From Mycolicibacillus trivialis (GTDB lineage: Bacteria > Actinomycetota > Actinomycetes > Mycobacteriales > Mycobacteriaceae): DNA of 64,000 bases. The notes beneath the pieces were generated by a model. That model was not told the origin of the DNA, did not search any database, and was given only the letters and a program-made list of their open reading frames with translations. The position numbers were made by a program, and so were the translations under genes. Position 1 is the stretch's first letter, and every line of letters begins with the position of its first letter. The stretch lies in NCBI RefSeq assembly GCF_002102395.1, contig NZ_LQPZ01000016.1, positions 62,001-126,000 on the forward strand. The letters run 5' to 3'. Positions 52,286 to 60,474 of this stretch are shown one piece after another.

Positions 52286-52713
52286 ACGTCGCCGGTGAAG
52301 TCGCTGGTGCGCCACCGGTCGGGCCGGATGGTGAACAATACGGCGTCGGCGTCGTCGCCGTGGCGGGCGAACGCGCGGCCGCGCTCCTCGCCGAGATAAC
52401 GCACGGCGATCTCGGTGCGGGCCTCCAGCGGTGCCGGGGTGGTGGCCGCCACCACGGTGCCCTCGATGACCACGTACTTGTAGGGCAGCTCCTCGCGCTG
52501 CACGACGACGGTCACCGCCCCGGCCTGCTGCACCAACCGGGCGGTGCGGTTGTTGACCCCGGTGTTGATCCGGATCATCCCGTCGGGGGTGTAGTCGTAC
52601 CAGATCGGGATGCTCGCCGGGGGCTGTCCGTCGCCGGCGGCCACCGACAGCACGCAGATGTGCTTTTCGGCGAGGAACTCGGCGCGTTCGGCTTCAGTAA
52701 AGGGTCTGGGCAT
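52282..52713 (-). CDS. PPOX-class flavin/F420-binding protein
   Basis: A 143-residue split-beta-barrel protein of the pyridoxamine-5'-phosphate-oxidase-like family, in the style of the mycobacterial F420/FMN-binding subgroup. Blocks: FLAEKHICVLSVAAGDGQPPASIPIWYDY, INTGVNNRTARLVQQAGAVT, EGTVVAATTPA and VLFTIRPDRWRTSDF. It probably catalyses a small reduction or binds a flavin. The cofactor cannot be told from the motif. ATG 52713. First gene of a two-gene overlap with the anchored exported protein. Confidence 0.83.
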   Translation of the reverse strand: MPRPFTEAERAEFLAEKHICVLSVAAGDGQPPASIPIWYDYTPDGMIRINTGVNNRTARLVQQAGAVTVVVQREELPYKYVVIEGTVVAATTPAPLEARTEIAVRYLGEERGRAFARHGDDADAVLFTIRPDRWRTSDFTGDV

Positions 52714-52725
52714 CTCGCTATTCCA

Positions 52726-53481
52726 TCAGGTCGGGCAACCGTTCTGGCGTAACGGCGCGTCGGGGTCACTCAACGCCAGCCGGGGCGTGACCATTCCGGC
52801 CGCCACCGGGCCGGTGCGCTCCGCCGGCAGGTAGAACACCAGATCGTCGTCGTCGAGCAGCCAGGCCCGGTAGCCGTCGGAGTAGTCGAGGCGGGTGCGG
52901 CCGGGCTCGAAGTCCTCGACGTTCAGCGGCGTGTCGCCGAGCTGGTCCTCGATCGAGGAGCGGATCAGCGACGGGATCGCCTGCAGCGGATCGACGCCGG
53001 GACAGAACAGGTCGGCCAGCTGCAGCCGGCGGTGTTCGGCGGTGTCGAAGGTGAACGTGGCGTACTCGTCGGTGGGGTGCGGGGTGCCTTGGGTGTAGTA
53101 CTCGCCGTGGAACAGCACCGAGGTGACGTCGTCGCCGTGGTGGAACAGGGTGTGGGTCAGCGTGGTGTTGCTCTCCCGGTCGTCGGCCTCGTCGGACCGC
53201 CGGTGCACGTAGCTTTCGACGTAATCCTTGAGCGCGGGCCCGGCGGCCGGGTCCTCGAGCAGTCCCACCGGGTAGCTGACCTTGATGTGGGTGTGCTCGT
53301 TGCGCCCGGTGAGGGTGCAGCTGCGGGCCGGGGTGTTCCAGGTGCCGCCGAGTTGGCGGCAGAACGCCAGGCCCGGTGCGTTGGGGGTGGTCTGCGGCGC
53401 TGCGGACGGCGAATCACCCGAATGGCAGCCGGTGGCGACGAGCATGGTCAGGACCGCGGCCGGCCACCGGGTGCGCGTCAT
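52726..53481 (-). CDS. Lipoprotein with RsiV/DUF3298-like domain
   Basis: A 251-residue exported lipoprotein. Lipobox TMLVATGC (Cys19). The mature half has a Cys pair (FCRQLGGTWNTPARSCTL) and then the DUF3298/DUF4163-type fold seen in RsiV and related lysozyme-binding or peptidoglycan-linked proteins (YTQGTPHPTDEYATFTFDT, LQLADLFCPG, LLDDDDLVFYLPAER). The ATG is 7 nt after TACACT on the minus strand, indicating a leaderless transcript. Divergent from the DUF309 gene. The ligand is unknown. Confidence 0.82.
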   Translation of the reverse strand: MTRTRWPAAVLTMLVATGCHSGDSPSAAPQTTPNAPGLAFCRQLGGTWNTPARSCTLTGRNEHTHIKVSYPVGLLEDPAAGPALKDYVESYVHRRSDEADDRESNTTLTHTLFHHGDDVTSVLFHGEYYTQGTPHPTDEYATFTFDTAEHRRLQLADLFCPGVDPLQAIPSLIRSSIEDQLGDTPLNVEDFEPGRTRLDYSDGYRAWLLDDDDLVFYLPAERTGPVAAGMVTPRLALSDPDAPLRQNGCPT

Positions 53482-53516
53482 TCGAAGTAGTGTACGGCGA
53501 CCGGCATGATGGGGAC

Positions 53517-53996
53517 ATGGCCGAACGTGACCGCGACGAGGACGGCCGGCCCCGCAACGCCCGGCCGCGCGACGAGCTGGGCCGCCCGCTGCCGCACGGC
53601 AGCGCGGGGGTGCCGGGCATCCCCGAGGACCTGGACCTGCCGCCGGCGGAGACCCTCGACTACGCCCAGCGGCTCCTCGATGAGGGGCGGGCGTTTCACG
53701 CCCACGAGGTGCTGGAGGCGGCGTGGAAGACCGGCCCGCCCGGCGAGCGGACGCTGTGGCAGGGCTTGGCGCAGCTGGCGGTGGGCATCACCCACATTCA
53801 GCGCGGGAACCCGGTCGGTGCCGCGGCACTGCTGGAGCGCTCCGCGGAGCGGCTGCGCCGGGTCGGGGCCGACCGCCACGGTGTGGACATCGTCGGGCTG
53901 CTCGGGTTCGCCGACGGCCTGGCCGAAGCGGTGGCCGCCGGGGAGCCGGTCGGCCCGGAGGCACTGCGCCCCCGGCTGACGACGGCCCCCGGCTGA
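53517..53996 (+). CDS. DUF309 protein
   Basis: A 159-residue protein with a charged, Pro-rich N-terminus and an all-helical DUF309 domain. The signature AQRLLDEGRAFHAHEVLEAAWK is at about residues 51-72, followed by LWQGLAQLAVGITHIQRGN. The conserved His and Glu of the first block are present. The family is widespread with no firm function. ATG 53517. It is convergent with the RES toxin gene. Confidence 0.87.
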   Translation: MAERDRDEDGRPRNARPRDELGRPLPHGSAGVPGIPEDLDLPPAETLDYAQRLLDEGRAFHAHEVLEAAWKTGPPGERTLWQGLAQLAVGITHIQRGNPVGAAALLERSAERLRRVGADRHGVDIVGLLGFADGLAEAVAAGEPVGPEALRPRLTTAPG

Positions 53997-54029
53997 CTGC
54001 GCCCCCGGCCGACGACGGCCCCCGGCCGG

Positions 54030-54656
54030 CTACGAGGTGAGATCCCAGCTCACGGTGAAACCGTGCCGCAGCACCAGGTCGGTCAGCAGGTCGGGCCGCT
54101 CGGCCAGCGGCCAGGATTGCACGGTGAACGCCTCGGTGGCGAAGATCGCGTAGTTCAGCGAGCCCTCCGGGGTGGTGCGCGAACGGTAGACCAGCGCGTC
54201 CAGGCCGTCGGGGGCCGGCCACCACCGGTGCACCGCGTCGGCCAGCCGTTGGCAGGTCTGCCACACCAGCGGGTGCTGGCCGGTGCTGATCTGATCGTCC
54301 ACCGCGAGCAGGTCCAGGTTGCGTTCGGTGCGCAGGTCGAGCACCCGCAGCGGCCGGGCCGCCACCAGCCGGGTCAGGTGGTGGTCGGCGTGGTCGGCGG
54401 GGATCATCAGCCCGGTGCCGCGGTAGCGTTCCCGGGCCGCGCCCACCGCGGTGGCCCCGGCGTAGCGGGTCCGGAACGCGCCGGACTCGGGGTCGAAGCG
54501 GAAGCGCGGCCGGGGGAAACCCGTCCACCGCCATGCCACCGGCGCCTCGGCCTCGATCCGCCACAGCTCGGTACCCGCGGCGACCTGCCGCCGGGCCAGG
54601 CCGGTGGGCCGGTCCTGCGGCGGCGGCCTGCGGTAGCCGGCGGCGAGCTCAGGCAC
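54030..54656 (-). CDS. RES-domain toxin (MbcT-like)
   Basis: A 208-residue RES-domain protein. The family, exemplified by MbcT of M. tuberculosis, degrades NAD+ and is held inactive by a cognate antitoxin. Visible family positions: LWRIEAEAPVAWRWTGFPRPRFR, GAFRTRYAGATAVGAARERYRG with conserved Arg and Tyr/Glu, and the late VYRSRTTPEGSLNYAIF with the Ser. It overlaps the end of the upstream antitoxin-like gene by 8 nt, the coupling usual for such pairs. Toxicity is inferred from family and arrangement. Confidence 0.85.
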   Translation of the reverse strand: MPELAAGYRRPPPQDRPTGLARRQVAAGTELWRIEAEAPVAWRWTGFPRPRFRFDPESGAFRTRYAGATAVGAARERYRGTGLMIPADHADHHLTRLVAARPLRVLDLRTERNLDLLAVDDQISTGQHPLVWQTCQRLADAVHRWWPAPDGLDALVYRSRTTPEGSLNYAIFATEAFTVQSWPLAERPDLLTDLVLRHGFTVSWDLTS

Positions 54657-55176
54657 CGAGGGCGGTCAGCAGCCGCATCGCGGTGCGGGCGGAGGCCGGG
54701 TCGGCGGCGGAGTGGCGCAGCGCCTGCGCGATGGAGCGCCCGCCCAGTTCCTCGCGGGTCAGCCGGATCACCCGGTCGGCGGCCAGCGGGTCGGCGGTGA
54801 ACCGGGCCAGCAGCTCCAGGATCTGCGGCAGGTCGGGGTGGAGTCGGTCGCCGTCGAACTGCCACGCCGGGAACCAGGTCCGGTTGCCCACCGCGGCGCC
54901 GAGCAGCCGGCCGCGCGAGCGCATCCGGTGCACCGCCTGCGGGGTGCCGAGACCGAGCAGTTGCTGCACCTGCGGGGTGGGCAGCGCGCCGTCGACGAAG
55001 TCCTGGGTCAGGGCGGCGCGACGCTGGTCGTTGAGGGCTTGGGCGGCAACGCGTTCCAGGTGGCCTTGCGGGCTGGTGGGAGCCGCCAGCAGGGTGTCGA
55101 GGACCTCGGCGAAGTCGCTGTCGCGGCGGGCGCGCGCGGCGACCCGGTCGGCGAGGGGGCTGGAGGCGGTGGGCAT
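54649..55176 (-). CDS. Xre/MbcA/ParS-type antitoxin
   Basis: A 175-residue partner of the RES protein. A helical N-terminal part (residues 1-60) is followed by a DNA-binding-like segment (TPQVQQLLGLGTPQAVHRMRSRG, then LLGAAVGNRTWFPAWQF) and the antitoxin C-terminal domain (LPQILELLARFTADPLAADRVIRL and LGGRSIAQALR). It is longer than MbcA (about 113 residues), with an added N-terminal region. ATG 55176. Autoregulation through the direct repeats just upstream is likely. Confidence 0.83.
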   Translation of the reverse strand: MPTASSPLADRVAARARRDSDFAEVLDTLLAAPTSPQGHLERVAAQALNDQRRAALTQDFVDGALPTPQVQQLLGLGTPQAVHRMRSRGRLLGAAVGNRTWFPAWQFDGDRLHPDLPQILELLARFTADPLAADRVIRLTREELGGRSIAQALRHSAADPASARTAMRLLTALGA

Positions 55177-55205
55177 GACTCCAGCGTACTCACCCCAGCC
55201 GGCAT

Positions 55206-55223
55206 ATCGAAACAATCGAAACA
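55206..55223. promoter_or_regulatory. Direct-repeat operator of the toxin-antitoxin pair (candidate)
   Basis: ATCGAAACA occurs twice in immediate tandem (55206-55214 and 55215-55223), 30 nt upstream of the antitoxin start and in the gap shared with a divergent gene. It is AT-rich against its surroundings. Direct repeats at this place are common autoregulatory sites. Confidence 0.5.
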
Positions 55224-55276
55224 ATGAGGTGGGACGCGGGGTGGCGGCGGGTGCGCCGATGGCGCAAGATCGCGTC

Positions 55277-56077
55277 ATGGGTCTTGTCGGGTTTCGTCGC
55301 ACGGTGCTCTCCGATGCGGAGGTCGCCGAAGCGTTGAGCCGCGCGGTGCGGCTGATCGACCCGATGGTCGTGGTGCTCGCCGACGCCGACCTGTTCGGCC
55401 TGAAGGCGCGCACCTACCAGCCCGGCGGCGGCGACGCCCCCGTCGATCGGGTCCTCGACGGTCTGGCCGTCGCCCTCAACATCGCTCACGCGCCGGGCAC
55501 CCGGGCGTGGGCGACCATGGACGTCCGGCACCGGGTGAACTGGTGGGTACGCCGGGTCGGTGCGGCCAACACGGTGCTGGTCGCCTCGCCGCGGGCTTTC
55601 GGGGTGCTGTCGGCCGCGTTGCCGGTGCAGGACATGCTCGGCTTCGCCAACCAGGCGATCGTGCTGTGCGCGGTCGCCCGCGAGTACGGGGTCACCGACC
55701 GCGGTGAACTGATCCGGCTGCTGGCCGCGGTGCTCTGCAACCGGGAGCTGGACGCCGACGTCATCGCCGAGGCCCAGCACCACGGCCCGGAGCCGCACCG
55801 GATCGGCGCCAACCCGTTCGCGTTCGCCCGGTCGCTGTGGCACCTGGCCGGCGTGTTGCGCCGCATCCGCGACGAACTTGACCAGCGTCCGCAGCCACGC
55901 GGAATCTTCCGTCGCCTCGGGGTGCTGCCCGGGGTCGGCGGGCTGGCCGGCTACCTGGGCGAGTACGGCGCGCTGCGCCGCGCCGCCAAGGCCGCGATCG
56001 CCCACCTGCGCCACGACACCCGGCCCGACGCCGACGTCATCCCGATCCGCTCGACCGCTCCGGCTACCAGAGCCTGA
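55277..56077 (+). CDS. Hypothetical protein with C-terminal glycine-zipper segment
   Basis: A 266-residue protein not assigned to a family. The first half mixes hydrophobic strands and helices (RAVRLIDPMVVVLADADLFG, MLGFANQAIVLCAVAREYGV). The C-terminal part has a Gly-rich stretch (RRLGVLPGVGGLAGYLGEYG) that could insert in a membrane. In-frame ATGs at 55259 and 55277 are both possible; the second has the better N-terminus. It is divergent from the toxin-antitoxin pair and convergent with the FUSC gene, overlapping it by 14 nt. It may be an accessory to the pair, but only position suggests so. Confidence 0.7.
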   Translation: MGLVGFRRTVLSDAEVAEALSRAVRLIDPMVVVLADADLFGLKARTYQPGGGDAPVDRVLDGLAVALNIAHAPGTRAWATMDVRHRVNWWVRRVGAANTVLVASPRAFGVLSAALPVQDMLGFANQAIVLCAVAREYGVTDRGELIRLLAAVLCNRELDADVIAEAQHHGPEPHRIGANPFAFARSLWHLAGVLRRIRDELDQRPQPRGIFRRLGVLPGVGGLAGYLGEYGALRRAAKAAIAHLRHDTRPDADVIPIRSTAPATRA

Positions 56078-58268
56078 TGTTCTGAGCGCCCAGGTCGGCG
56101 GCCGCGTCGACCACCGCCCGATCGATCTGATGCAGCGCGTGTAGCCCGGCCTGCAGCCGGCGGTCGTCAGGCAACTGCCCGGCCACCGCGTCGGCAGCGT
56201 CGATCAGGTCGGCCGCCGAGCGGACCTCCGGGTCACCGCCGTGCCGGTCGAGCACCTCGGCGAGCGCGTCGATGTTGGCCCGGGCGGCCTCGGCGGCCGC
56301 GGTGATGGCCTCGGCCAGCGGCACCGAACCGGGATCGGGTCCCTCGCTGGCCCGAGCCAGGGCGCGCGCGTAATGATCGCAGGCCTTCAACAGCCGCAGG
56401 CCACGTCGGATGCTGGTCCGCCCGGCGATTCCGGCGATCCCGACGGTCAGCGGTTTGGCGGTGGTCCGGAAATCCTGCAGGCTGCGGTGCACGACGCGGG
56501 CCTGCTCACTGGGTGCGGTGGTGGGCCCGCCGCCGAGCGCCTCGGCCGAGGTGGACACCGACGTCGACAGCTCGGCCAGGAAGTCGCGCGCGGCCGCGCG
56601 GATCGCGGTGCCGGTGCGGGCCGGCAACACCAGCACCGCCACGCCCACACCGATCGCGGTGCCGACCGCGGTCTCCCCGAGCCGCAGCAGCAGCACGTCG
56701 ACGCTGAACTGTCCCAGCAGCCCGTACATCAGCGCGAGCATCGTGGTGACCCAGAAGATCATCAGGCTGTAGGACACCGCCATCAGGTAGAAGGCGAAGA
56801 ACAGGCAGAGGAAGATCATCACCACTGCCGCCGCGGTGTTGCCGGAGACCACGGTGGCCACCAGCACCCCCGAGGGCACCCCGAGCAGGGTGCCCAGCAG
56901 GCGCTGCCAGCCCTTGGTCAGGGTCTCACCGAACGAGGTGGTGCCGGCGAAGGTCACGAATGCCGCGATCACCGCCCAGTACCAGCGGGCCGGGGACAGC
57001 GCCTCCCCGGCGATGATCGCCAGGGTGGTCGCGATCGCCACCTGGACGGCTTGGCGGGTGGTGGGCCGCAATCCACTCGCCGGTTCCTCGTCAAAGGGTT
57101 TGGCCGCGGGCGGCGACGTGGCGGCGGTGTCGGCGGTTCCGCCGCCCTGTTCGGCCAGAGCCCGCAACCGCCCGATCACCGCGGTGGTGTCGACCACCGC
57201 GGTCGCGAGCCGGTGTGCGTCGGGTCCGCCGTCGAGTCCGCGGGCCTGCTCGGCCAACTCCGCCATCCCCACTGAGCCCGGCACGTGCAGCTCGGTGGCC
57301 AGCCGGCGCAGCAGCCCGACCAGCTGTGCGCGGGTGGCGGCGGGCAGGTCGGCCTCGGCGGCGCGGGCCGCGGTGATCGCGATGCGCTCCACGGTCAACT
57401 CCGCGTCGAACAGCCGCAACGTCAGCTCCGCGCTGGTCACCCCGGGCCACACGGTGGCCGGGTCGACCTTCTCCTCCAACTGGCCCTGCGCGGACAGCAC
57501 CGTGTCGGTCAGCCGATTCATCCGGACGCGTAGCCGGCGCCGGTGACGCTCATCGAACCGGCCGGCCTGTACGGTCTCGGCGGCGGCGTCGACCACGATC
57601 GCCATCCGGGCCCGCAGCGACGACACGGTGCGGCGCAGCACCCGTTCGGGACGTTCGGGCAGCAGGTAGCTGGTCAACACCAGGCTGCACAGGCTGCCCA
57701 CCACCACCGCCACGATCAGCCACGGCAACTCGCTGACCTTGGCCTCCAGGAACAGCGTGAAGAAGTAGCTCATCACCGTGACCATCCCCAGCGCCATGCC
57801 GCGCGAGCCGAACCGGCGCGCATAGACGGCGGCGAACGTGATCGCCACGAAGACCGCGTCGGCGACCACCTTGTAGGGATCCAGCAGGGTGGCCGCGACC
57901 AGCGCCGCGGTGGCGGGCAGTGGTAGCAGCGCCAGCGTGATGCGCCGAGACCGGGCATCGGGTTCGTTGACCGCGCGCGCCGACACCATCGCGACCACCG
58001 CACCGAGCACCGCCACGGTGACCGGCTGACCGGCCGCCGAGGCGATGACGAACAGCACCAGCAGGGACAGCCCGAGGGCCACCGTGGTGCGGATGGCCGA
58101 GTGCAGGCGCACCAACCCCGGATCGGAGCCGATCACCCAGGTGCGCACCCGCTCACCCAGCGCCGGGCCGACGACGCTGTCGCGGGGATTGTCCGCGAGC
58201 GCGCTTCGGCCCGACCCCTCGTTTCTCTCTGGCACCCGGTGCACCTCCCGATGGTTGCGCGCTTCCAT
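56064..58268 (-). CDS. FUSC-family membrane protein
   Basis: A 734-residue protein of the fusaric-acid-resistance/FUSC type (relatives: YccS, aromatic-acid exporters). It has two six-helix blocks (about residues 55-185 and 405-540), each followed by a long soluble helical region. The second block carries RWYWAVIAAFVTFAGTTSFGETLTKGWQRLLGT, the family signature with GxxxGxxxG packing. ATG 58268 is favoured over the longer frame. An efflux role is inferred from family. It is divergent from galT with a gap of only 35 bp. Confidence 0.88.
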   Translation of the reverse strand: MEARNHREVHRVPERNEGSGRSALADNPRDSVVGPALGERVRTWVIGSDPGLVRLHSAIRTTVALGLSLLVLFVIASAAGQPVTVAVLGAVVAMVSARAVNEPDARSRRITLALLPLPATAALVAATLLDPYKVVADAVFVAITFAAVYARRFGSRGMALGMVTVMSYFFTLFLEAKVSELPWLIVAVVVGSLCSLVLTSYLLPERPERVLRRTVSSLRARMAIVVDAAAETVQAGRFDERHRRRLRVRMNRLTDTVLSAQGQLEEKVDPATVWPGVTSAELTLRLFDAELTVERIAITAARAAEADLPAATRAQLVGLLRRLATELHVPGSVGMAELAEQARGLDGGPDAHRLATAVVDTTAVIGRLRALAEQGGGTADTAATSPPAAKPFDEEPASGLRPTTRQAVQVAIATTLAIIAGEALSPARWYWAVIAAFVTFAGTTSFGETLTKGWQRLLGTLLGVPSGVLVATVVSGNTAAAVVMIFLCLFFAFYLMAVSYSLMIFWVTTMLALMYGLLGQFSVDVLLLRLGETAVGTAIGVGVAVLVLPARTGTAIRAAARDFLAELSTSVSTSAEALGGGPTTAPSEQARVVHRSLQDFRTTAKPLTVGIAGIAGRTSIRRGLRLLKACDHYARALARASEGPDPGSVPLAEAITAAAEAARANIDALAEVLDRHGGDPEVRSAADLIDAADAVAGQLPDDRRLQAGLHALHQIDRAVVDAAADLGAQNIRLW

Positions 58269-58303
58269 GGTGCCCTGCGGTCGCGGCGTTAAGGTTGCCA
58301 ACC

Positions 58304-59386
58304 GTGACCACGCCGACGCCCTGGACGCTCGCCGACGGCCGCGACCTGCTGTTTTTTTCGTTGCCCGGGCGAACGGTCGCGCCGGTGCCCGACCGCCGGC
58401 CGCTGCCGCCGCGATCCGAGCACCCCACCGAACTGCGCTGGGACCGCACCACCGGGCAGTGGGTGATCATCGCCGCGCAGCGTCAGGACCGCACCTACAA
58501 GCCCCCCGCCGAGCTGTGCCCGCTGTGTCCGGGGCCGAGCGGGGAGACCAGCGAGGTGCCGGCCGACGACTACGACGTCGTGGTCTTCGAGAACCGGTTC
58601 CCCAGCCTGGCCGGCACCGGGTCGGTGTCGCCGGCCCCGGGTGACGGCTTCGTCGCCGCACCCGGTGTCGGGCGTTGCGAGGTGATCTGTTTCTCCCCGG
58701 ACCACGCCGGATCGTTCGCCGGGCTCAGCGCCGAGCACGCCCGACTGGTGGTGCAGGCGTGGCGGCACCGCACCGCCGACCTGCTCACCCGACCCGGCGT
58801 GGAGCAGGTGTTCTGCTTCGAAAACCGCGGCGAGGAGATCGGGGTGACCCTGCCCCATCCGCACGGCCAGATCTACGGCTACCCGTATCTGACCCCGCGC
58901 ACCGCCGCCATGCTCGACCAAGCGCAGCAGCATCGAAACCGCTACGGCAACAACCTGTTCGCCGATCTGCTGGCCCGTGAGACCGCGGAAGCGACCCGGG
59001 TGGTGGCCGCCAACGACCACGCCATCGCGTTCGTGCCGTTCGCGGCGCGCTGGCCGGTGGAGGTGCACCTCTACCCGAATCGGCAGGTGCCCAACCTCAC
59101 CGGGCTCACCGACACCGAACTCGACGGGTTCGCTGCCCTGTACCGGGATGTGCTGCAGCGCTTCGATCGGTTGTACGACGAGCCGCTGCCCTACATGGCG
59201 GCGTTGCACCAGTACCGTGACACGGCCGCCCAACGCGACGGCTACTTCCACGCCGAGTTGATGTCGATCCGGCGCAGTGCCACCAAACTGAAATACCTGG
59301 CCGCCTCGGAGTCGGCGATGGACGCGTTCATCGCCGACGTCACCCCCGAGTCGGTGGCCGCCCGGCTGCGCGAGGTGGGCGGGTGA
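58304..59386 (+). CDS. galT: Galactose-1-phosphate uridylyltransferase
   Basis: A 360-residue GalT of the Leloir pathway (UDP-glucose plus galactose-1-phosphate). Zinc-type Cys pair [14 protein letters not shown], and the catalytic HPHGQ motif (His185, His187, Gln189) in [15 protein letters not shown]; then [13 protein letters not shown] and the late YHxEL-like block [14 protein letters not shown] 58304 is 8 nt after TAAGGT, compatible with leaderless initiation. In M. tuberculosis galT is split in two reading frames; here it is a single intact gene. Overlaps galK by 4 nt. Confidence 0.95.
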   Translation: MTTPTPWTLADGRDLLFFSLPGRTVAPVPDRRPLPPRSEHPTELRWDRTTGQWVIIAAQRQDRTYKPPAELCPLCPGPSGETSEVPADDYDVVVFENRFPSLAGTGSVSPAPGDGFVAAPGVGRCEVICFSPDHAGSFAGLSAEHARLVVQAWRHRTADLLTRPGVEQVFCFENRGEEIGVTLPHPHGQIYGYPYLTPRTAAMLDQAQQHRNRYGNNLFADLLARETAEATRVVAANDHAIAFVPFAARWPVEVHLYPNRQVPNLTGLTDTELDGFAALYRDVLQRFDRLYDEPLPYMAALHQYRDTAAQRDGYFHAELMSIRRSATKLKYLAASESAMDAFIADVTPESVAARLREVGG

Positions 59387-60468
59387 GCATCCGCTACGCC
59401 GCGCCGGGCCGGGTCAACCTGATCGGCGAACACACCGACTACAACTCCGGTTTCGCGCTACCGATCGCGTTGCCGCAGCGCACCGTCGCGACGTTCGCAC
59501 CGGACGGGTCGGAGGTGATCAGCGCCGCGAGTGCCAACGCCGACGGGTCGACACCGATCCCGCTGGACACCGCCCCCGGCGGCGTCGACGGCTGGGCCGG
59601 CTACGTCGCCGGGGTGATCTGGGCGTTGCGTGAAGCCGGGCACCCGGTGCCCGGCGGGCGGTTGACGATCGACGGCGACGTGCCGATCGGGTCCGGGCTG
59701 TCCTCCTCGGCGGCGCTGGAGTGCGCGGTGCTCGGCGCGTTGACCGCCGCCGCCGACATCACCCTCGACCGGATCGAGCAGGCGCGGTTGGCCCAGCGCG
59801 CCGAGAACGACTACGTCGGTGCCCCAACCGGTCTGCTCGACCAGTTGGCGTCGCTGTTCGGTGAGCCGGCCACCGCACTGCTCATCGACTTCCGCGAGAT
59901 CACCGTGCGCCCGGTCGACTTCGACCCGTACGGCCACGGGGTGGCGCTGCTGCTCATCGACTCGCGCTCGCGCCACGAGCACGTCGGCGGCGAATACGCG
60001 CAGCGGCGGGCCTCCTGCGAGCGGGCCGCGGCCGCCCTGGGGGTCGCCTCGCTGCGCGAGGTGACCGACGCCGAAGCGCTTACCGCGCTGACCGATCCGA
60101 CCGATGCCCGCCGCGCCCGCCACGTCCTCAGCGAGAACCAGCGGGTGCTGGACGTCGTCGCGGCGCTGGCCGCCGAGGACTACCCGGCGGTGGGCCGGCT
60201 GTTCACCGAATCGCACGCCTCGATGCGCGAGGATTTCGCGATCACCACCGACCACATCGACCTGATCGCGCACACCGCCGTCGACGCCGGCGCGTTCGGC
60301 GCGCGGATGACCGGGGGCGGCTTCGGCGGTTGCGTGATCGCGCTGGTGCCCGAAGCGCGGGCCAAGACCGTCGCCGCCGCGGTGCGAAAAGCGGTGTCCG
60401 AGGCCGGTTATCCCGAGCCGGGGATCAGCCGGACCTACGCCGCGCAGGGCGCCGGGCTGCTGCCGTGA
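59383..60468 (+). CDS. galK: Galactokinase
   Basis: A 361-residue GHMP kinase that phosphorylates galactose. GHMP motif 1 [14 protein letters not shown] near residue 6, motif 2 [15 protein letters not shown] near residue 105 with the phosphate loop, and motif 3 [15 protein letters not shown] near residue 307. GTG overlaps the galT stop (GTGA), so translation is coupled. Together they give a complete GalT-GalK module. The epimerase galE is not in the window. Confidence 0.95.
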   Translation: MSIRYAAPGRVNLIGEHTDYNSGFALPIALPQRTVATFAPDGSEVISAASANADGSTPIPLDTAPGGVDGWAGYVAGVIWALREAGHPVPGGRLTIDGDVPIGSGLSSSAALECAVLGALTAAADITLDRIEQARLAQRAENDYVGAPTGLLDQLASLFGEPATALLIDFREITVRPVDFDPYGHGVALLLIDSRSRHEHVGGEYAQRRASCERAAAALGVASLREVTDAEALTALTDPTDARRARHVLSENQRVLDVVAALAAEDYPAVGRLFTESHASMREDFAITTDHIDLIAHTAVDAGAFGARMTGGGFGGCVIALVPEARAKTVAAAVRKAVSEAGYPEPGISRTYAAQGAGLLP

Positions 60469-60474
60469 CCGGCG

